A stretch of 57,415 nt of DNA from an uncultured Bacteroidota bacterium (GCA_946186925.1 CAMHPA010000014.1:1-57415), one strand, 5' to 3'. Positions 10,401-17,910 are shown, counted from the first letter of the stretch. Made by a program: numbers and translations. Notes: generated by a model not told the origin, from the sequence alone.

Positions 10401-11142
10401 TGGCGATAATGGCTACAGCGGCTATAATCAAAAACTTGCGGTTGCTCAGCCGGTTCTTTTTTATGCCCATTTGCGCATAGAACATGAGCAGCATCAGCGC
10501 CAGCATCAGTAGTGGAAATGCCACCTTGCGCCGTGTGTTCGAATTATCGAAACTCTGCATGTCGAACGAGAACAGGTAGTTGCCGTCGGTGCTGTAGATG
10601 GCGTTTTTCGAGGTCTTGTCGTCGGTATTGATGCTGATGTCACTTTTCATGTCGAACGACGGATGCAATTTGTTTTGCAGGAACTCGTTTTCGTAGGCGA
10701 AATCCATTTTCACCACAATGACGCTGACAACCGTCTGGTGTTTGTCGGTTTTGTATCGCGGCAATACGTAGGCGTTGCCTGTGTTCACAAACGGCTGTTT
10801 GTACCATTGTGTGCCGTCGGGGATGGCTATCGAGTTGTTGGTCCAGTATACAAGGTTACGTCCCGAATAAACGTAAAGAATTATGCCATAGCGGTCGAAC
10901 AGGCGGTCGGGCTTGTAGTTGTCGCTGTTGGCAAAATCAGGAAGCCGGTTTTGTTGCGCGTACACAAACAGTGAGTCGGTGAGCTGCTCAGCCATAATAT
11001 CCTTCTCATGCAGGTTCTGTATAAACTGTTGGCGGTCAGGTTCGACAATCTTTGTATTGCTGTTCGAGCTGATGATTTTCAGTCCTGCGGCAAAACAGAT
11101 GATTGCATAAAGAAGTAACCGGTGGCGGGCAAGGAAGTGCAT
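7480..11142 (-). CDS. Large membrane sensor histidine kinase, NtrY-like
   Basis: The 1220-residue product starts with a membrane helix (LLLYAIICFAAGLKI), then an extracytoplasmic region to about 200. A block of several helices follows (about 215-450: FPLLMLALMLLMFYAQ, FLIIAAVAIIARAVIQVII, IWRALLIVIPIWAAASALLL). A second sensor region and two more helices (about 690-715 and 740-760) come next, then a third sensor segment ending in a helix near 915. A HAMP linker follows (SKRITKPIVDVQERIRSIDLG). The phosphoacceptor is His1009 in RQVAHEIKNPLTPMKLS. The catalytic domain shows N box (NNLIKNAIQAI), G1 (DNGTGIS), F box and G2 (TSGTGLGLAIVKNI). It is a complete kinase with unusually many membrane segments. 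No response regulator lies beside it. It converges with the PorU2-like gene with 18 bases between stops. The ligand is unknown. Confidence 0.9.
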   Translation of the reverse strand: MHFLARHRLLLYAIICFAAGLKIISSNSNTKIVEPDRQQFIQNLHEKDIMAEQLTDSLFVYAQQNRLPDFANSDNYKPDRLFDRYGIILYVYSGRNLVYWTNNSIAIPDGTQWYKQPFVNTGNAYVLPRYKTDKHQTVVSVIVVKMDFAYENEFLQNKLHPSFDMKSDISINTDDKTSKNAIYSTDGNYLFSFDMQSFDNSNTRRKVAFPLLMLALMLLMFYAQMGIKKNRLSNRKFLIIAAVAIIARAVIQVIIPNEYYTHLSIFTPRYFATSALFPSLGDLLISVTLLTYLIFIYSFKVHLQRLDKYSPLRRIIISTIWVVALMICYTFTTYTLNILIHDSNFPFEIYEVTSLDIYSVTGYLTLVLSVVGFLLLLDKAAVQLLKTFSIWRALLIVIPIWAAASALLLSAHPSLPYIQMCASFIAITVLWLYLRHANRVNYASMVVTIAFIAAYITNFTRIESNMRQNEESEMLCVNLAQMQDPTAEMVLDDVIADIKADTLINDMVSDAEYSYDDLCRYIQNQYFNGYMSRYNFTLDVCGPYDEQIFGPDQNPQNCQQHYTRYLRRYGSQTPVQGLFRIMNASSETSYLVRMTVQKHSGSSVTLYFSLSPKMNYEVLGYPELLLEKPLRTDRHLQNISYARYQNGRLAAHSGDFPYAFDNQVYGTQENDFTHFRMEHYDHVMYSTDSENCIIVSTPTITAFNVLISLTYTFVFFLLIITLLLALGNPYIKMFDIRYTIKNKVLVSFLVILLISTVSVAGGVVYYTINQYQRSQDEIMSSKVQSALMEIEQRYSNISDIKRIPADELNSLMASISNTLLTDINLYDLTGNLIATSRREIYLRKLTSEKMNATAFRELEMNKKSRLVQNENIGGLDYYSAYVPFINSRNKLLAYINLPYFIKQTPLRQELTSVSVAVINIYAVLMVLSVIIAIFLSKRITKPIVDVQERIRSIDLGNSNQRVEYNGDDEIAELVNEYNLMLEQLSISASRLAKSERESAWREMARQVAHEIKNPLTPMKLSVQLLERSQRNGDPDFNERFENTARTLIEQIDSLSSIASEFSQFARMPEGRTELVNLNERVNQSVELFRDTTNTRINFTEPAGRTVTILADNERMLQVFNNLIKNAIQAIPKKQKGRIDISLRCMKGRAVVEIKDNGTGISPETEKKLFQPNFTTKTSGTGLGLAIVKNIVEDAGGAIWFYSKPGKGTSFFVSFPLPNEE

Positions 11143-11317
11143 CTTGAGGTTTAGGAGTTATAAGTTTTCGAAGTTTTAAGTTAAAGGTTTAGAGGTAAGT
11201 GTTTTGAGTTTAATGTTTAACAGGTTGAACAAGTTCAATCTTTACACTTTACTCATTACTCATTAATCATTACTCTTTATTCTTTCTGTAGCGTCAGTTA
11301 TCGTTTATAGTTATCGT
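11143..11317. repeat. Low-complexity intergenic tract with short degenerate repeats
   Basis: Between the sensor kinase and rlmH the sequence is made of loose 7-9 base repeats: variations on GTTTAAGTTAAAGG on the left and TTTACACTTTACTCATTACTCATT on the right (about 11240-11280). A similar CTTTACAC/CATTA-type tract occurs at 31440-31560. No gene is seen here. TTGAAC-AA-GTTCAA at 11225-11238 is a small perfect dyad. Confidence 0.6.
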
Positions 11318-11791
11318 TTAAATATGGTGGTACGGTTCGCCCTTCAAAATGGTGTGGCAACGGTACAATTGTTCAACAAACAATAATCGAACCAATTGGT
11401 GGGGAAAAGTGAGTTTCGAGAGCGAAATTTTTGCATTGGCGCGGGCGTAAACATCGTCGGAAAAACCGTATGGGCCGCCAATCACAAACACGAGCCGCTT
11501 GTGGCCTTGCGCAAACACGCCGCCCATCCATTCGGCCATACCCACCGATGTTAGCTCGCGGCCGCGCTCGTCGAGCAGCACCACATGGTCGCTTTGTTCC
11601 AATTGCTTCAGAATCAGTTCGCCCTCTTTCGTGCGCTGCACAGCCTCACTCATATTCTTCGAGTTGCGGATGTCGGGAAGTGCCGTAAATTCAAACGGCG
11701 TGTAGCGCACAATCCGCTGGCAGTATTTGCTGATGCCGGTGTTCAGATATTCATCGTCGGTCTTGCCGATGGCGTAGAGAACGGTTTTCAT
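11318..11791 (-). CDS. rlmH: 23S rRNA pseudouridine-1915 N3-methyltransferase RlmH
   Basis: The 157-residue product matches the whole length of the RlmH (YbeA, SPOUT class) family. It methylates pseudouridine 1915 in helix 69 of 23S rRNA on assembled 70S ribosomes, using S-adenosylmethionine. Diagnostic stretches are LLDERGRELTSVGMAEW, the SAM-site motif FVIGGPYGFSDDVY and the C-terminal knot segment KLTFPHQLVRLLFVEQLYRC ending ILKGEPYHHI. It is transcribed alone on the minus strand from a well-formed promoter at 11814-11844. It is divergent from the DUF4783-nadC run. Confidence 0.96.
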   Translation of the reverse strand: MKTVLYAIGKTDDEYLNTGISKYCQRIVRYTPFEFTALPDIRNSKNMSEAVQRTKEGELILKQLEQSDHVVLLDERGRELTSVGMAEWMGGVFAQGHKRLVFVIGGPYGFSDDVYARANAKISLSKLTFPHQLVRLLFVEQLYRCHTILKGEPYHHI

Positions 11792-11813
11792 ATTGTTGCG
11801 AATATTTCCGTCC

Positions 11814-11844
11814 CAAATTTAAGGCAAACATTGTGCAAATCAAA
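11814..11844 (-). promoter_or_regulatory. Promoter of rlmH (TTTG-N19-TAAATTTG)
   Basis: Read on the minus strand, TTTG (11844-11841) is followed after exactly 19 bases by TAAATTTG (11821-11814), a full match to the Bacteroidetes promoter. It lies 23 bases before the rlmH start codon. Confidence 0.75.
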
Positions 11845-11883
11845 CGCAAACCAAAACAATTCAACTTGCCTTCACGCATTCAG

Positions 11884-11913
11884 TTTCAATCATTCAATTA
11901 ATGATTACATTTG
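11884..11913 (+). promoter_or_regulatory. Promoter of the DUF4783-nadC operon
   Basis: TACATTTG at 11906-11913 is an exact -7 match. A TTTC about 18 bases upstream is an imperfect -33. The start codon at 11931 follows within a short leader, which excludes the in-frame ATG at 11901. Confidence 0.6.
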
Positions 11914-11930
11914 CACCAATGTCAATAAAA

Positions 11931-12353
11931 ATGAATCGCAGATTTGTTTCGGTACGAAAAGCAATTGCTGTCACGTTGGTTGTGGTTGCCACATTGGTTT
12001 GCAGCACAGTGACTTATGCGCAAGAGATTGTGGTCGATTCGGTTGTGGTCGGCATCACCAACACTATTGCAGTGGGCAATGCCGACTCGCTGGCCACATT
12101 TTTCAATCAGCGCGTCGAGCTGTCGCTACCCGAATATTCGATTGTGAGCAGCCGAAACCAGGCTAAAATGATTCTGCGTCAGTTTTTTGCGCAGAATGAG
12201 CCGACACAGTTCACCGTGCTTGCGCAGAATGAGGGGCAGGGGGGATACTTTGTCAGCGGGACGCTCATTAGCGGCGAGCAACGTTACAGAATCAGCTTCC
12301 TGACTCGCCAACAGTCAGATAAACAGTTTGTATATCAATTTACTATAGAATAA
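11931..12353 (+). CDS. DUF4783 family secreted protein
   Basis: The 140-residue product has a signal peptide (MNRRFVSVRKAIAVTLVVVATLV, cleaved near TYA/QE). A single small alpha/beta domain follows, similar to the NTF2-like fold, with VVDSVVVGITNTIAVGNADSLATFF and SSRNQAKMILRQFFAQNEP. I recognise this as the DUF4783 family, which in Bacteroidota typically sits next to nadC. It is periplasmic or exported, and its function is unknown. The start at 11931 is preferred over ATGs at 11901 and 11919 because the promoter -7 box covers 11906-11913. The stop is one base before the nadC start, so translation is probably coupled. Confidence 0.85.
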   Translation: MNRRFVSVRKAIAVTLVVVATLVCSTVTYAQEIVVDSVVVGITNTIAVGNADSLATFFNQRVELSLPEYSIVSSRNQAKMILRQFFAQNEPTQFTVLAQNEGQGGYFVSGTLISGEQRYRISFLTRQQSDKQFVYQFTIE

Positions 12354-12354
12354 C

Positions 12355-13203
12355 ATGAACAATCAAGAGTACATAAAGGATTTTATAGCCCGCGCCATCC
12401 GCGAAGATGTTGGCGACGGCGACCACACATCGTTGAGCTGCATTCCGGCCGATCAGCGCGGCAAGGCCCAGCTGCTTGTCAAGCAAGACGGCATTCTGGC
12501 CGGTGTCGAAGTGGCCAGGATGGTCTTCGAAGAGTTCGACAAAGACTTGAAAATGACCACTTTCATCACCGATGGCACACCAGTGAAGAAAGGCGATGTG
12601 GCATTCATCGTCGAAGGACGCGAACTCTCAATCCTGCAAACAGAGCGCCTGGTGCTCAACTTCATGCAGCGTATGAGCGGAATCGCCACACAGACAAGCC
12701 ATTACGTCGAATTGGTCAAAGGCCTGCACACCAAGATTCTCGACACCCGCAAAACCACACCCGGAATGCGCGTCTTCGAGAAGATGGCCGTGGTGATGGG
12801 CGGCGGGCAGAACCACCGCATCGGGCTCTACGATATGATTCTCATCAAAGACAACCACATCGATTTTGCCGGCGGCATTCCGCAGGCCATCAATCGCGCC
12901 AAAGAGTATCTGAAGGCCAAAGGCAAGAACCTGAAGATTGAAGTTGAAGCGCGCTCGTTCGACGAGATAAAACAGATTATGGAAATCGGTGGTATCGACC
13001 GCATAATGATTGACAACTTCTCGATTCCGGACACAAAAAAAGCTGTCGAGATGATTGGCGGCAAATATGAGACCGAAGCATCGGGCGGCATCACCGACGC
13101 CAACTTGCGCGACTACGCCGCCACCGGTGTCGATTTCATATCGGTTGGCGCGCTAACACACCAAATCCGCAGTCTCGACTTGAGTTTGAAAGCTATAAAA
13201 TAA
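12355..13203 (+). CDS. nadC: Nicotinate-nucleotide pyrophosphorylase (carboxylating)
   Basis: The 282-residue product is a full-length quinolinate phosphoribosyltransferase. It converts quinolinate and PRPP to nicotinate mononucleotide, CO2 and pyrophosphate in de novo NAD synthesis. Visible signatures are the N-terminal REDVGDGDHTSLSCIP, the RLVLNFMQRMSGIATQT segment, the active-site run LDTRKTTPGMRVFEKMAV, the GGGQNHRIGLYDMILIKDNHI motif and the C-terminal EASGGITDANLRDYAATGVD with FISVGALTHQ. It starts one base after the DUF4783 gene and its stop overlaps the next start (TAATG). No nadA or nadB is in the window. nadK, which acts later in the same cofactor pathway, lies three genes downstream. 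Confidence 0.97.
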   Translation: MNNQEYIKDFIARAIREDVGDGDHTSLSCIPADQRGKAQLLVKQDGILAGVEVARMVFEEFDKDLKMTTFITDGTPVKKGDVAFIVEGRELSILQTERLVLNFMQRMSGIATQTSHYVELVKGLHTKILDTRKTTPGMRVFEKMAVVMGGGQNHRIGLYDMILIKDNHIDFAGGIPQAINRAKEYLKAKGKNLKIEVEARSFDEIKQIMEIGGIDRIMIDNFSIPDTKKAVEMIGGKYETEASGGITDANLRDYAATGVDFISVGALTHQIRSLDLSLKAIK

Positions 13204-14144
13204 TGAAGATTAAACAGATAATCGATAATTGGAAGGCTCGGCTCGATGCTGTCATCGAGTGGACAAAGCGCCACACGCTGCCCGGATTCGGCCGTCTGTC
13301 GATTTTCGAAGTGGGCTCGTTCTTCGTTAAAGGAATGTCGAACGGCACACTCGGCATCCGCGCGGCCAGCATCGCTTTCAACTTCTTCTTGGCGGTGTTC
13401 CCGGCGTTGCTTTTCCTGTCGACGCTCATCCCCTACATTCCGATTACCAATTTTCAAACCGAGCTGATGGATTTGCTCGAACAGCTCATTCCGTCCGACA
13501 CGTTCGAGACCATTGAAGAGACGCTTGCCGACATTGTGATGTATCCGCGAAGTGGCTTGCTGTCAATCGGTTGCATCACCACCATCATCATTGTTTCGAA
13601 CGGTGTGACGGCCGTCATCCGCGCCTTCAACGCTTCGACCAACACCCACGAGACACGCTCGTTCATCAATCTGCGGCTGTCGTCGCTCATTATGGTTGGG
13701 CTCATCACAGTGCTGCTGGCCACGGCCATTGCGCTGCTCATTTTCGGCCGTACAATTCTGGCCTATCTCATCGCCAAGCACATTCTTTTCGGCACCTTCT
13801 CAACAGTGATGTTCTATGTTGTGCAGTGGCTTATCATCTTGTCGCTCTGCATTGTAAGCGTGTCGGTCATCTACTTTTTCGCACCGGCCAAGCACACTCA
13901 TATGGGTTTCATATCCACAGGCTCGGTGATGGCCACGCTGCTGCTTTTGCTCACTTCGGCAGGATTCGGTTATTATCTTTCTAACTTTAGCAATTACAAT
14001 GCGTTATACGGCTCAATAGGCACGCTTATCGCGATACTTGTATGGCTCAATCTCAACTCATACATCTTCCTTCTGGGATTCGAGCTGAATCTGAGCATTC
14101 AGGCGGCGCACGAGAAGAAAGCCGAAGCGCTACCAAATTTGTAA
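13203..14144 (+). CDS. YihY/BrkB family inner-membrane protein
   Basis: The 313-residue product has the YihY/virulence factor BrkB pattern. A cytosolic N-terminus is followed by the conserved ASIAFNFFLAVFPALLFLSTLIPYIP, then a periplasmic loop (MDLLEQLIPSDTFETIEETL) and the SNGVTAVIRAFNAS helix. Five further membrane segments follow, ending in YGSIGTLIAILVWLNLNSYIFLLGFELNLSIQ. Members were once called RNase BN; that activity belongs to another protein, and the true function is unsettled (possible transporter or exporter). The start ATG overlaps the nadC stop by one base. The C-terminal tail (EKKAEALPNL) is short and charged. Confidence 0.92.
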   Translation: MKIKQIIDNWKARLDAVIEWTKRHTLPGFGRLSIFEVGSFFVKGMSNGTLGIRAASIAFNFFLAVFPALLFLSTLIPYIPITNFQTELMDLLEQLIPSDTFETIEETLADIVMYPRSGLLSIGCITTIIIVSNGVTAVIRAFNASTNTHETRSFINLRLSSLIMVGLITVLLATAIALLIFGRTILAYLIAKHILFGTFSTVMFYVVQWLIILSLCIVSVSVIYFFAPAKHTHMGFISTGSVMATLLLLLTSAGFGYYLSNFSNYNALYGSIGTLIAILVWLNLNSYIFLLGFELNLSIQAAHEKKAEALPNL

Positions 14145-14175
14145 ATATAATTATTTAAATGATATTCAAAAGATT

Positions 14176-14970
14176 ATGAAAAAAATCAGACTGACATTGA
14201 CCGCCTTGCTGCTTGCGCTTGCAGGCACCGTTTCGGCGCAGATAACTGAAGTTGGACTGGCATCGTTCTACGCCGACAAGTTCGACGGCCGGATGACCGC
14301 CAGCGGCGAGACTTTCAGCCAGAAGAAGATGACGGCCGCCCACCGCACTCTGCCGTTCGGCACTGTGGTGCGCGTCACCAATCTCGACAATAATCTATCG
14401 GTCGACGTCACCATCAACGACCGCGGTCCGTTTGTCGATAAGCGCATTATCGACCTGTCGCGTGCTGCCGCCGAAAAGCTGAAATACATCAGCAAGGGCA
14501 CCACAAGTGTCAAGGTTGAAGTGCTGAGCCTGCCCGAGTCGAATGCCGCATCGGCAACTGAGATGAAGCGCAGCTCGTCGGCACCGGCATGGCCTGGTTC
14601 ACAACCTGCCGCAAGCGAGCAACCTGCCGAGCAACCTACTGCGACACAAGCGGAAACCACAGTACGCACAACACAAGTAACTGAAGTTCAAGCGCCTGCC
14701 AACGAATATTTCAAAATCGAATCGACGCCCATCCACCCCAAAGGCTTTGGCGTGCAGCTGGCATCGTATCAGGAAGCGGCCAATCTGGTGAAGCGTTGCG
14801 CTGAAATTAAGTCGCTGATAAACAAAGATATAATGATTCAAATCGGCGACAAGGATGGTGTGAAGGTTTACCGAATCATTGCCGGCCCGTTTGAGACGCG
14901 CGAAAAGGCCGAACATTTCAATAAGAAACTGACTGATTTCAGCGGCAGTTTCATTGTAACTCTCGAATAA
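14176..14970 (+). CDS. rlpA: RlpA-family septal lytic transglycosylase with SPOR domain
   Basis: The 264-residue product has a signal peptide (MKKIRLTLTALLLALAGTVSA). A double-psi beta-barrel RlpA domain follows (about 25-115): GLASFYADKFDGRMTASGE, then MTAAHRTLPFGTVVRVTNL, then VTINDRGPFVDKRIIDLSRA with the catalytic-type Asp. A low-complexity Ala/Gln/Glu/Thr/Pro linker (about 125-170) leads to a C-terminal SPOR domain (about 185-264: GFGVQLASYQEAANLV..., KVYRIIAGPFETREKAEHF). SPOR domains bind stem-peptide-free peptidoglycan at division sites, and RlpA cleaves such glycan in the species studied. There is no lipobox Cys, so it is probably periplasmic rather than lipidated. It is 31 bases after the yihY-like gene and 9 before nadK. 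Confidence 0.9.
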   Translation: MKKIRLTLTALLLALAGTVSAQITEVGLASFYADKFDGRMTASGETFSQKKMTAAHRTLPFGTVVRVTNLDNNLSVDVTINDRGPFVDKRIIDLSRAAAEKLKYISKGTTSVKVEVLSLPESNAASATEMKRSSSAPAWPGSQPAASEQPAEQPTATQAETTVRTTQVTEVQAPANEYFKIESTPIHPKGFGVQLASYQEAANLVKRCAEIKSLINKDIMIQIGDKDGVKVYRIIAGPFETREKAEHFNKKLTDFSGSFIVTLE

Positions 14971-14979
14971 TCAGCCGTT

Positions 14980-15858
14980 ATGAACGTCGCCATCTACAGT
15001 CAGTTGTTTGGCTCGCAGCATCAGCCGCTGCTCGAAGTGCTATTTGGCGCACTTCAGCGGCACAAGGCCTGCATTTGGCTGCACCCGTTGTTTGCGCCGG
15101 TTTTCAAAATATGGCAGCAGAGCAGCGGCCAAACCTATTCACACATCGACACATCGGGCCAAATGCCTGACAATCTCGATTTTATCATTGTTCTAGGCGG
15201 CGACGGCAGTTTCCTGAAAGCCATCAGCGAGTTTGAGCACCTTAACGTGCCGTTTGTGGGCATCAACACCGGGCGGCTGGGATTCCTGGCCGACATCTCG
15301 CCCGACGATGTGGCAAACGCCATTGACGCCATGGCCGCCAATCAGTTCATTGTTGAAAAGCGACCGCTGCTGGCACTTCAGCCGAAAATCAGCGAAATCA
15401 AGCACCCGTTTGCTCTCAACGAGATTACGGTTCACAAGTGCGACAGTTCGAGCATGATTGTCATCCACACCTACATCGATGACAAATACCTGGCAAGCTA
15501 TTGGGCTGACGGACTGATAATTGCAACACCGACAGGCTCAACCGCCTACTCGATGAGCGCCGGCGGCCCCATCTTGTCGCCCGCGTCGCAGAACATCATC
15601 ATCACGCCCATCGCATCGCACAACCTGACGGTGCGGCCGCTCGTCATTCCTGACTACAGCACCATCCGCATCACGGTTGAAAGCCGCGAACAGAACTATA
15701 TGCTCTCGCTCGACTCAACGTCGGTGGTGTTGAGCAATCCGTCGGAAATCACCATCAGCAAGTCCGAACGCAGCGTGAGCCTGATAAAATTCGACGGCCA
15801 CGGATTCTTCTCAACCCTGCGCAACAAACTGATGTGGGGTGCCGACAAACGGAATTAA
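14980..15858 (+). CDS. nadK: NAD kinase
   Basis: The 292-residue product phosphorylates NAD to NADP with ATP. The key motifs are all present: FIIVLGGDGSFLKAI (GGDG), INTGRLGFLADI, the conserved NE in FALNEITVHK, and the signature ATPTGSTAYSMSAGGPILSP, with late glycine-rich strands in SLIKFDGHGFFSTLRNKLMWG. The length is normal for the family. It begins 9 bases after rlpA in the same operon as nadC, so this run carries both an early and the final step of pyridine dinucleotide supply. Confidence 0.97.
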   Translation: MNVAIYSQLFGSQHQPLLEVLFGALQRHKACIWLHPLFAPVFKIWQQSSGQTYSHIDTSGQMPDNLDFIIVLGGDGSFLKAISEFEHLNVPFVGINTGRLGFLADISPDDVANAIDAMAANQFIVEKRPLLALQPKISEIKHPFALNEITVHKCDSSSMIVIHTYIDDKYLASYWADGLIIATPTGSTAYSMSAGGPILSPASQNIIITPIASHNLTVRPLVIPDYSTIRITVESREQNYMLSLDSTSVVLSNPSEITISKSERSVSLIKFDGHGFFSTLRNKLMWGADKRN

Positions 15859-15862
15859 GGCG

Positions 15863-16303
15863 ATGGGTAACCTTTGGGCAAAACTTTTCGGAAAAACCGA
15901 CAGCACAACCGTGCAAATCGTGCGCAACGCTGTGGTTGAAGGCATCCGCTATCTGACCAACATCGCCATTCTGTGGTACCTGAACGAGCGGTTGCTCGGC
16001 CCCGACTGGCTGGCGGTTTCAACCTTTGTGGCGTCGCTGCTGGCCGGATTGCTCAACTACGGGCTCTGCACCATCTGGGTGTTCCACAAGAAAGCCGGCG
16101 GTGCGGGCAAGAGTCTTGTGCAGTTTGCCGTCTTCACTCTCATTGGCGCGGCTGGACTGGCCATCAACATTGGCATCACCACCGTGCTCACCAACCGCTG
16201 CGGCGTTTATTTCCTGATAAGCAATACAATAGCACAAATAACGGTTTTCTTCTTCAACTTTTTTGTACGTAAAAGGGTGGTTTTCAGTGAGAAAAAGGCG
16301 TAG
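15863..16303 (+). CDS. GtrA-like family membrane protein
   Basis: The 146-residue product has four membrane segments in the GtrA pattern: EGIRYLTNIAILWYLNERLL, FVASLLAGLLNYGLCTIWVF, FAVFTLIGAAGLAINIGITTVL and FLISNTIAQITVFFFNFFVRKRVVF. The closing NFFxRKRxVF is the hallmark of the family. GtrA-like proteins are linked to moving lipid-linked sugars across the inner membrane for surface glycan decoration. The start at 15863 is taken because the in-frame ATG at 15839 lies inside nadK; this start lies 4 bases after the nadK stop. Its partner glycosyltransferase is not evident in the window. Confidence 0.88.
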   Translation: MGNLWAKLFGKTDSTTVQIVRNAVVEGIRYLTNIAILWYLNERLLGPDWLAVSTFVASLLAGLLNYGLCTIWVFHKKAGGAGKSLVQFAVFTLIGAAGLAINIGITTVLTNRCGVYFLISNTIAQITVFFFNFFVRKRVVFSEKKA

Positions 16304-16391
16304 GAGCAGGTGCGTGCCGTTTCGCGTTTCCGCAAAACGCCATCATTCTTTGTAAATACTAACTCGTAATTCCTAAATCCTAAATCTTTAT

Positions 16392-16399
16392 TACATTTG
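16392..16399 (+). promoter_or_regulatory. -7 element for tRNA-Arg
   Basis: TACATTTG at 16392-16399 lies 10 bases before the tRNA 5' end at 16410. No clear TTG is seen 19 bases further upstream. Confidence 0.5.
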
Positions 16400-16409
16400 C
16401 GCCCGATTC

Positions 16410-16481
16410 GGTTCCATAGTTCAATGGATAGAATATCAGATTCCGGTTCTGACGATTAGGGTTCGACTCCCTATGGAATCA
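16410..16481 (+). tRNA. tRNA-Arg (anticodon CCG)
   Basis: A cloverleaf can be drawn. Acceptor GGTTCCA (16410-16416) pairs with TGGAATC (one G-U) before discriminator A. The anticodon stem TCAGA/TCTGA holds loop TTCCGGT, giving anticodon CCG for CGG codons. The T arm is TAGGG-TTCGACT-CCCTA. CCA is not encoded. A terminator follows at once. Confidence 0.95.
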
Positions 16482-16484
16482 CAA

Positions 16485-16519
16485 AAAAAACTTCAGTCCG
16501 TGCGGGCTGAAGTTTTTTA
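16485..16519 (+). terminator. Terminator of tRNA-Arg
   Basis: CTTCAGTCC-gtgc-GGGCTGAAG (16491-16512) flanked by AAAAAA and TTTTTTAT forms a strong hairpin with a U-run just after the tRNA. Confidence 0.9.
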
Positions 16520-16566
16520 TTATAGGTGTGTCGGCAGGTTCAAATCCGCCCAACCATTCACTTTTC

Positions 16567-17463
16567 TTACCAGAGTTTTTCCGGATACAGGCCTTTTTTC
16601 ACCAGGTCGGCGATTTTGGCAACTGTTGTGGGACGGTCCTCTTTGTAGGTTACGCCAAACCAGGTGGCGTTGGCCGGAAGCACTTTGGTTTTCACCTTGC
16701 CTTCGTTCATCAGCTCGCCAACAACCATTGGAATGTAAAACTCCGATTTCGGGTTCGATGCGTTTGCCTTCAGGAATGTCACGAATTTTTCCTCAAGATG
16801 CTTGAAGAGGTTGGGAGCGAAGCCCCAGAAATTCATCGACACAGGAACGTTCTCGTCTAGTTCGGTTTCAATGTCGTTCTCGGTGAAGACAATTTTGCCG
16901 TTTTTGCGCTCGATGCTGGTGCGTTCTTTAATGTCGGTCAGGAAGCCGTTGGCGTCAACCGAGCAGATGCCGCGAGCCACCGAACCAAAGTCAGATAGCG
17001 TTTTGCAGAGCTGATAGCCGCACATTGCGTACTCGCTGTCGCTCACGCCGTTGGTCAGGTAGTCGGCCATCACTTTGAATGCCTCTGCGCCATAGAAATC
17101 GTCAGCATTGATAACAGCAAAAGGCTCTTTGATGACATCTTTCGCCATCAGAATGGCGTGGCCGGTGCCCCAGGGTTTTGTGCGGTCGGCAGGAACGCTG
17201 AAGCCGGCCGGAATATTTTCAATGTCTTGGAAGACAAGCTCAATGTCGATTTTGCCCTTCATTTTGTCCACAAACATCTCGCGGAACTCCTTTTCAAAAC
17301 TCCGGCGGATGACGAACACCACTTTGCCAAATCCGGCGCGCATTGCGTCGAATGCCGAGTAGTCCATAATTGTCTCGCCCGATGTTCCAAGGTGGTCGAG
17401 CTGCTTCAGCCCGCCGTAGCGGCTGCCCATTCCGGCGGCCAATATCAGTAATGTAGGTTTCAT
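16567..17463 (-). CDS. Sugar-phosphate nucleotidyltransferase family protein
   Basis: The 298-residue product is a single-domain nucleotidyl transferase. The N-terminal signature LLILAAGMGSRYGGLKQLD carries the nucleotide-binding G-x-G-x-R and the K of the family. AVINADDFYGAEAF holds the Asp that binds metal, and PWGTGHAILMAK matches the base-recognition loop. The length is close to RfbA- and MurU-like enzymes, but the typical acyltransferase tail of GlmU is missing. The sugar and nucleotide cannot be read from the sequence; a role in cell-envelope sugar activation is inferred. It stands alone on the minus strand, between two tRNAs, and downstream of the tRNA-Val terminator. Confidence 0.85.
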   Translation of the reverse strand: MKPTLLILAAGMGSRYGGLKQLDHLGTSGETIMDYSAFDAMRAGFGKVVFVIRRSFEKEFREMFVDKMKGKIDIELVFQDIENIPAGFSVPADRTKPWGTGHAILMAKDVIKEPFAVINADDFYGAEAFKVMADYLTNGVSDSEYAMCGYQLCKTLSDFGSVARGICSVDANGFLTDIKERTSIERKNGKIVFTENDIETELDENVPVSMNFWGFAPNLFKHLEEKFVTFLKANASNPKSEFYIPMVVGELMNEGKVKTKVLPANATWFGVTYKEDRPTTVAKIADLVKKGLYPEKLW

Positions 17464-17516
17464 TTTTTTTGTTTTTAAATTGATGGCAAAGTAACTACAA
17501 ATGCGCGATTGGAAAA

Positions 17517-17549
17517 CAAAAAAGCCTCACAATTTTCATTGTAAGGCTT
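17517..17549 (-). terminator. Terminator of tRNA-Val (minus strand)
   Basis: On the minus strand AAGCCTTACAAT-GAAA-ATTGTGAGGCTT (17549-17522) is followed by a T run. It abuts the tRNA 3' CCA and separates the tRNA transcript from the nucleotidyltransferase gene. Confidence 0.9.
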
Positions 17550-17626
17550 GGTGGGCGCTGAGGGATTCGAACCCCCGACCCTCTGCTTGTAAGGCAGACG
17601 CTCTGAACCAACTGAGCTAAGCGCCC
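17549..17626 (-). tRNA. tRNA-Val (anticodon UAC)
   Basis: On the minus strand the acceptor GGGCGCT (from 17626) pairs with AGCGCCC before discriminator A and an encoded CCA (17551-17549). The anticodon loop CTTACAA gives UAC. The T arm GGGGG-TTCGAAT-CCCTC with one wobble and a D arm (TAGCTCAGTTGG) are present. Unlike the tRNA-Arg gene, CCA is encoded. Confidence 0.97.
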
Positions 17627-17669
17627 GATACGTTTTAGAACGTGGTTGCTTTGTTTCTCAAAAGCGATG

Positions 17670-17677
17670 CAAATGTA
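17670..17677 (-). promoter_or_regulatory. -7 element for tRNA-Val
   Basis: Minus-strand TACATTTG (17677-17670) lies 43 bases before the tRNA 5' end. A -33 box is not obvious. Confidence 0.45.
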
Positions 17678-17910
17678 CGGCATTTTTTGATTCGCGCAAT
17701 AGTGTGGGCGAAAAAAATCAAAAAAAATGTCATTTGTAATTATAGTATTGATAATTAGGTAGATAAATAAACTTAAAATATCTAAAATAAATGACTGGTC
17801 TTTTTTGGAGCATCAAAGTCAATTTCGGCATATTATTTTCTGCTACATTATATTTAATTGTGTATTTGCATTTGTAAAAAAAATAATCTACGTTTATTGT
17901 GTGATTCTCA

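Noticed and set aside
16525-16560. A tRNA T-arm-like piece (GCAGGTTCAAATCCGCC) after tRNA-Arg.
   Set aside because: Two stem positions do not pair and no other arms fit. It does not copy the tRNA-Arg 3' end, so it is not an attachment site.
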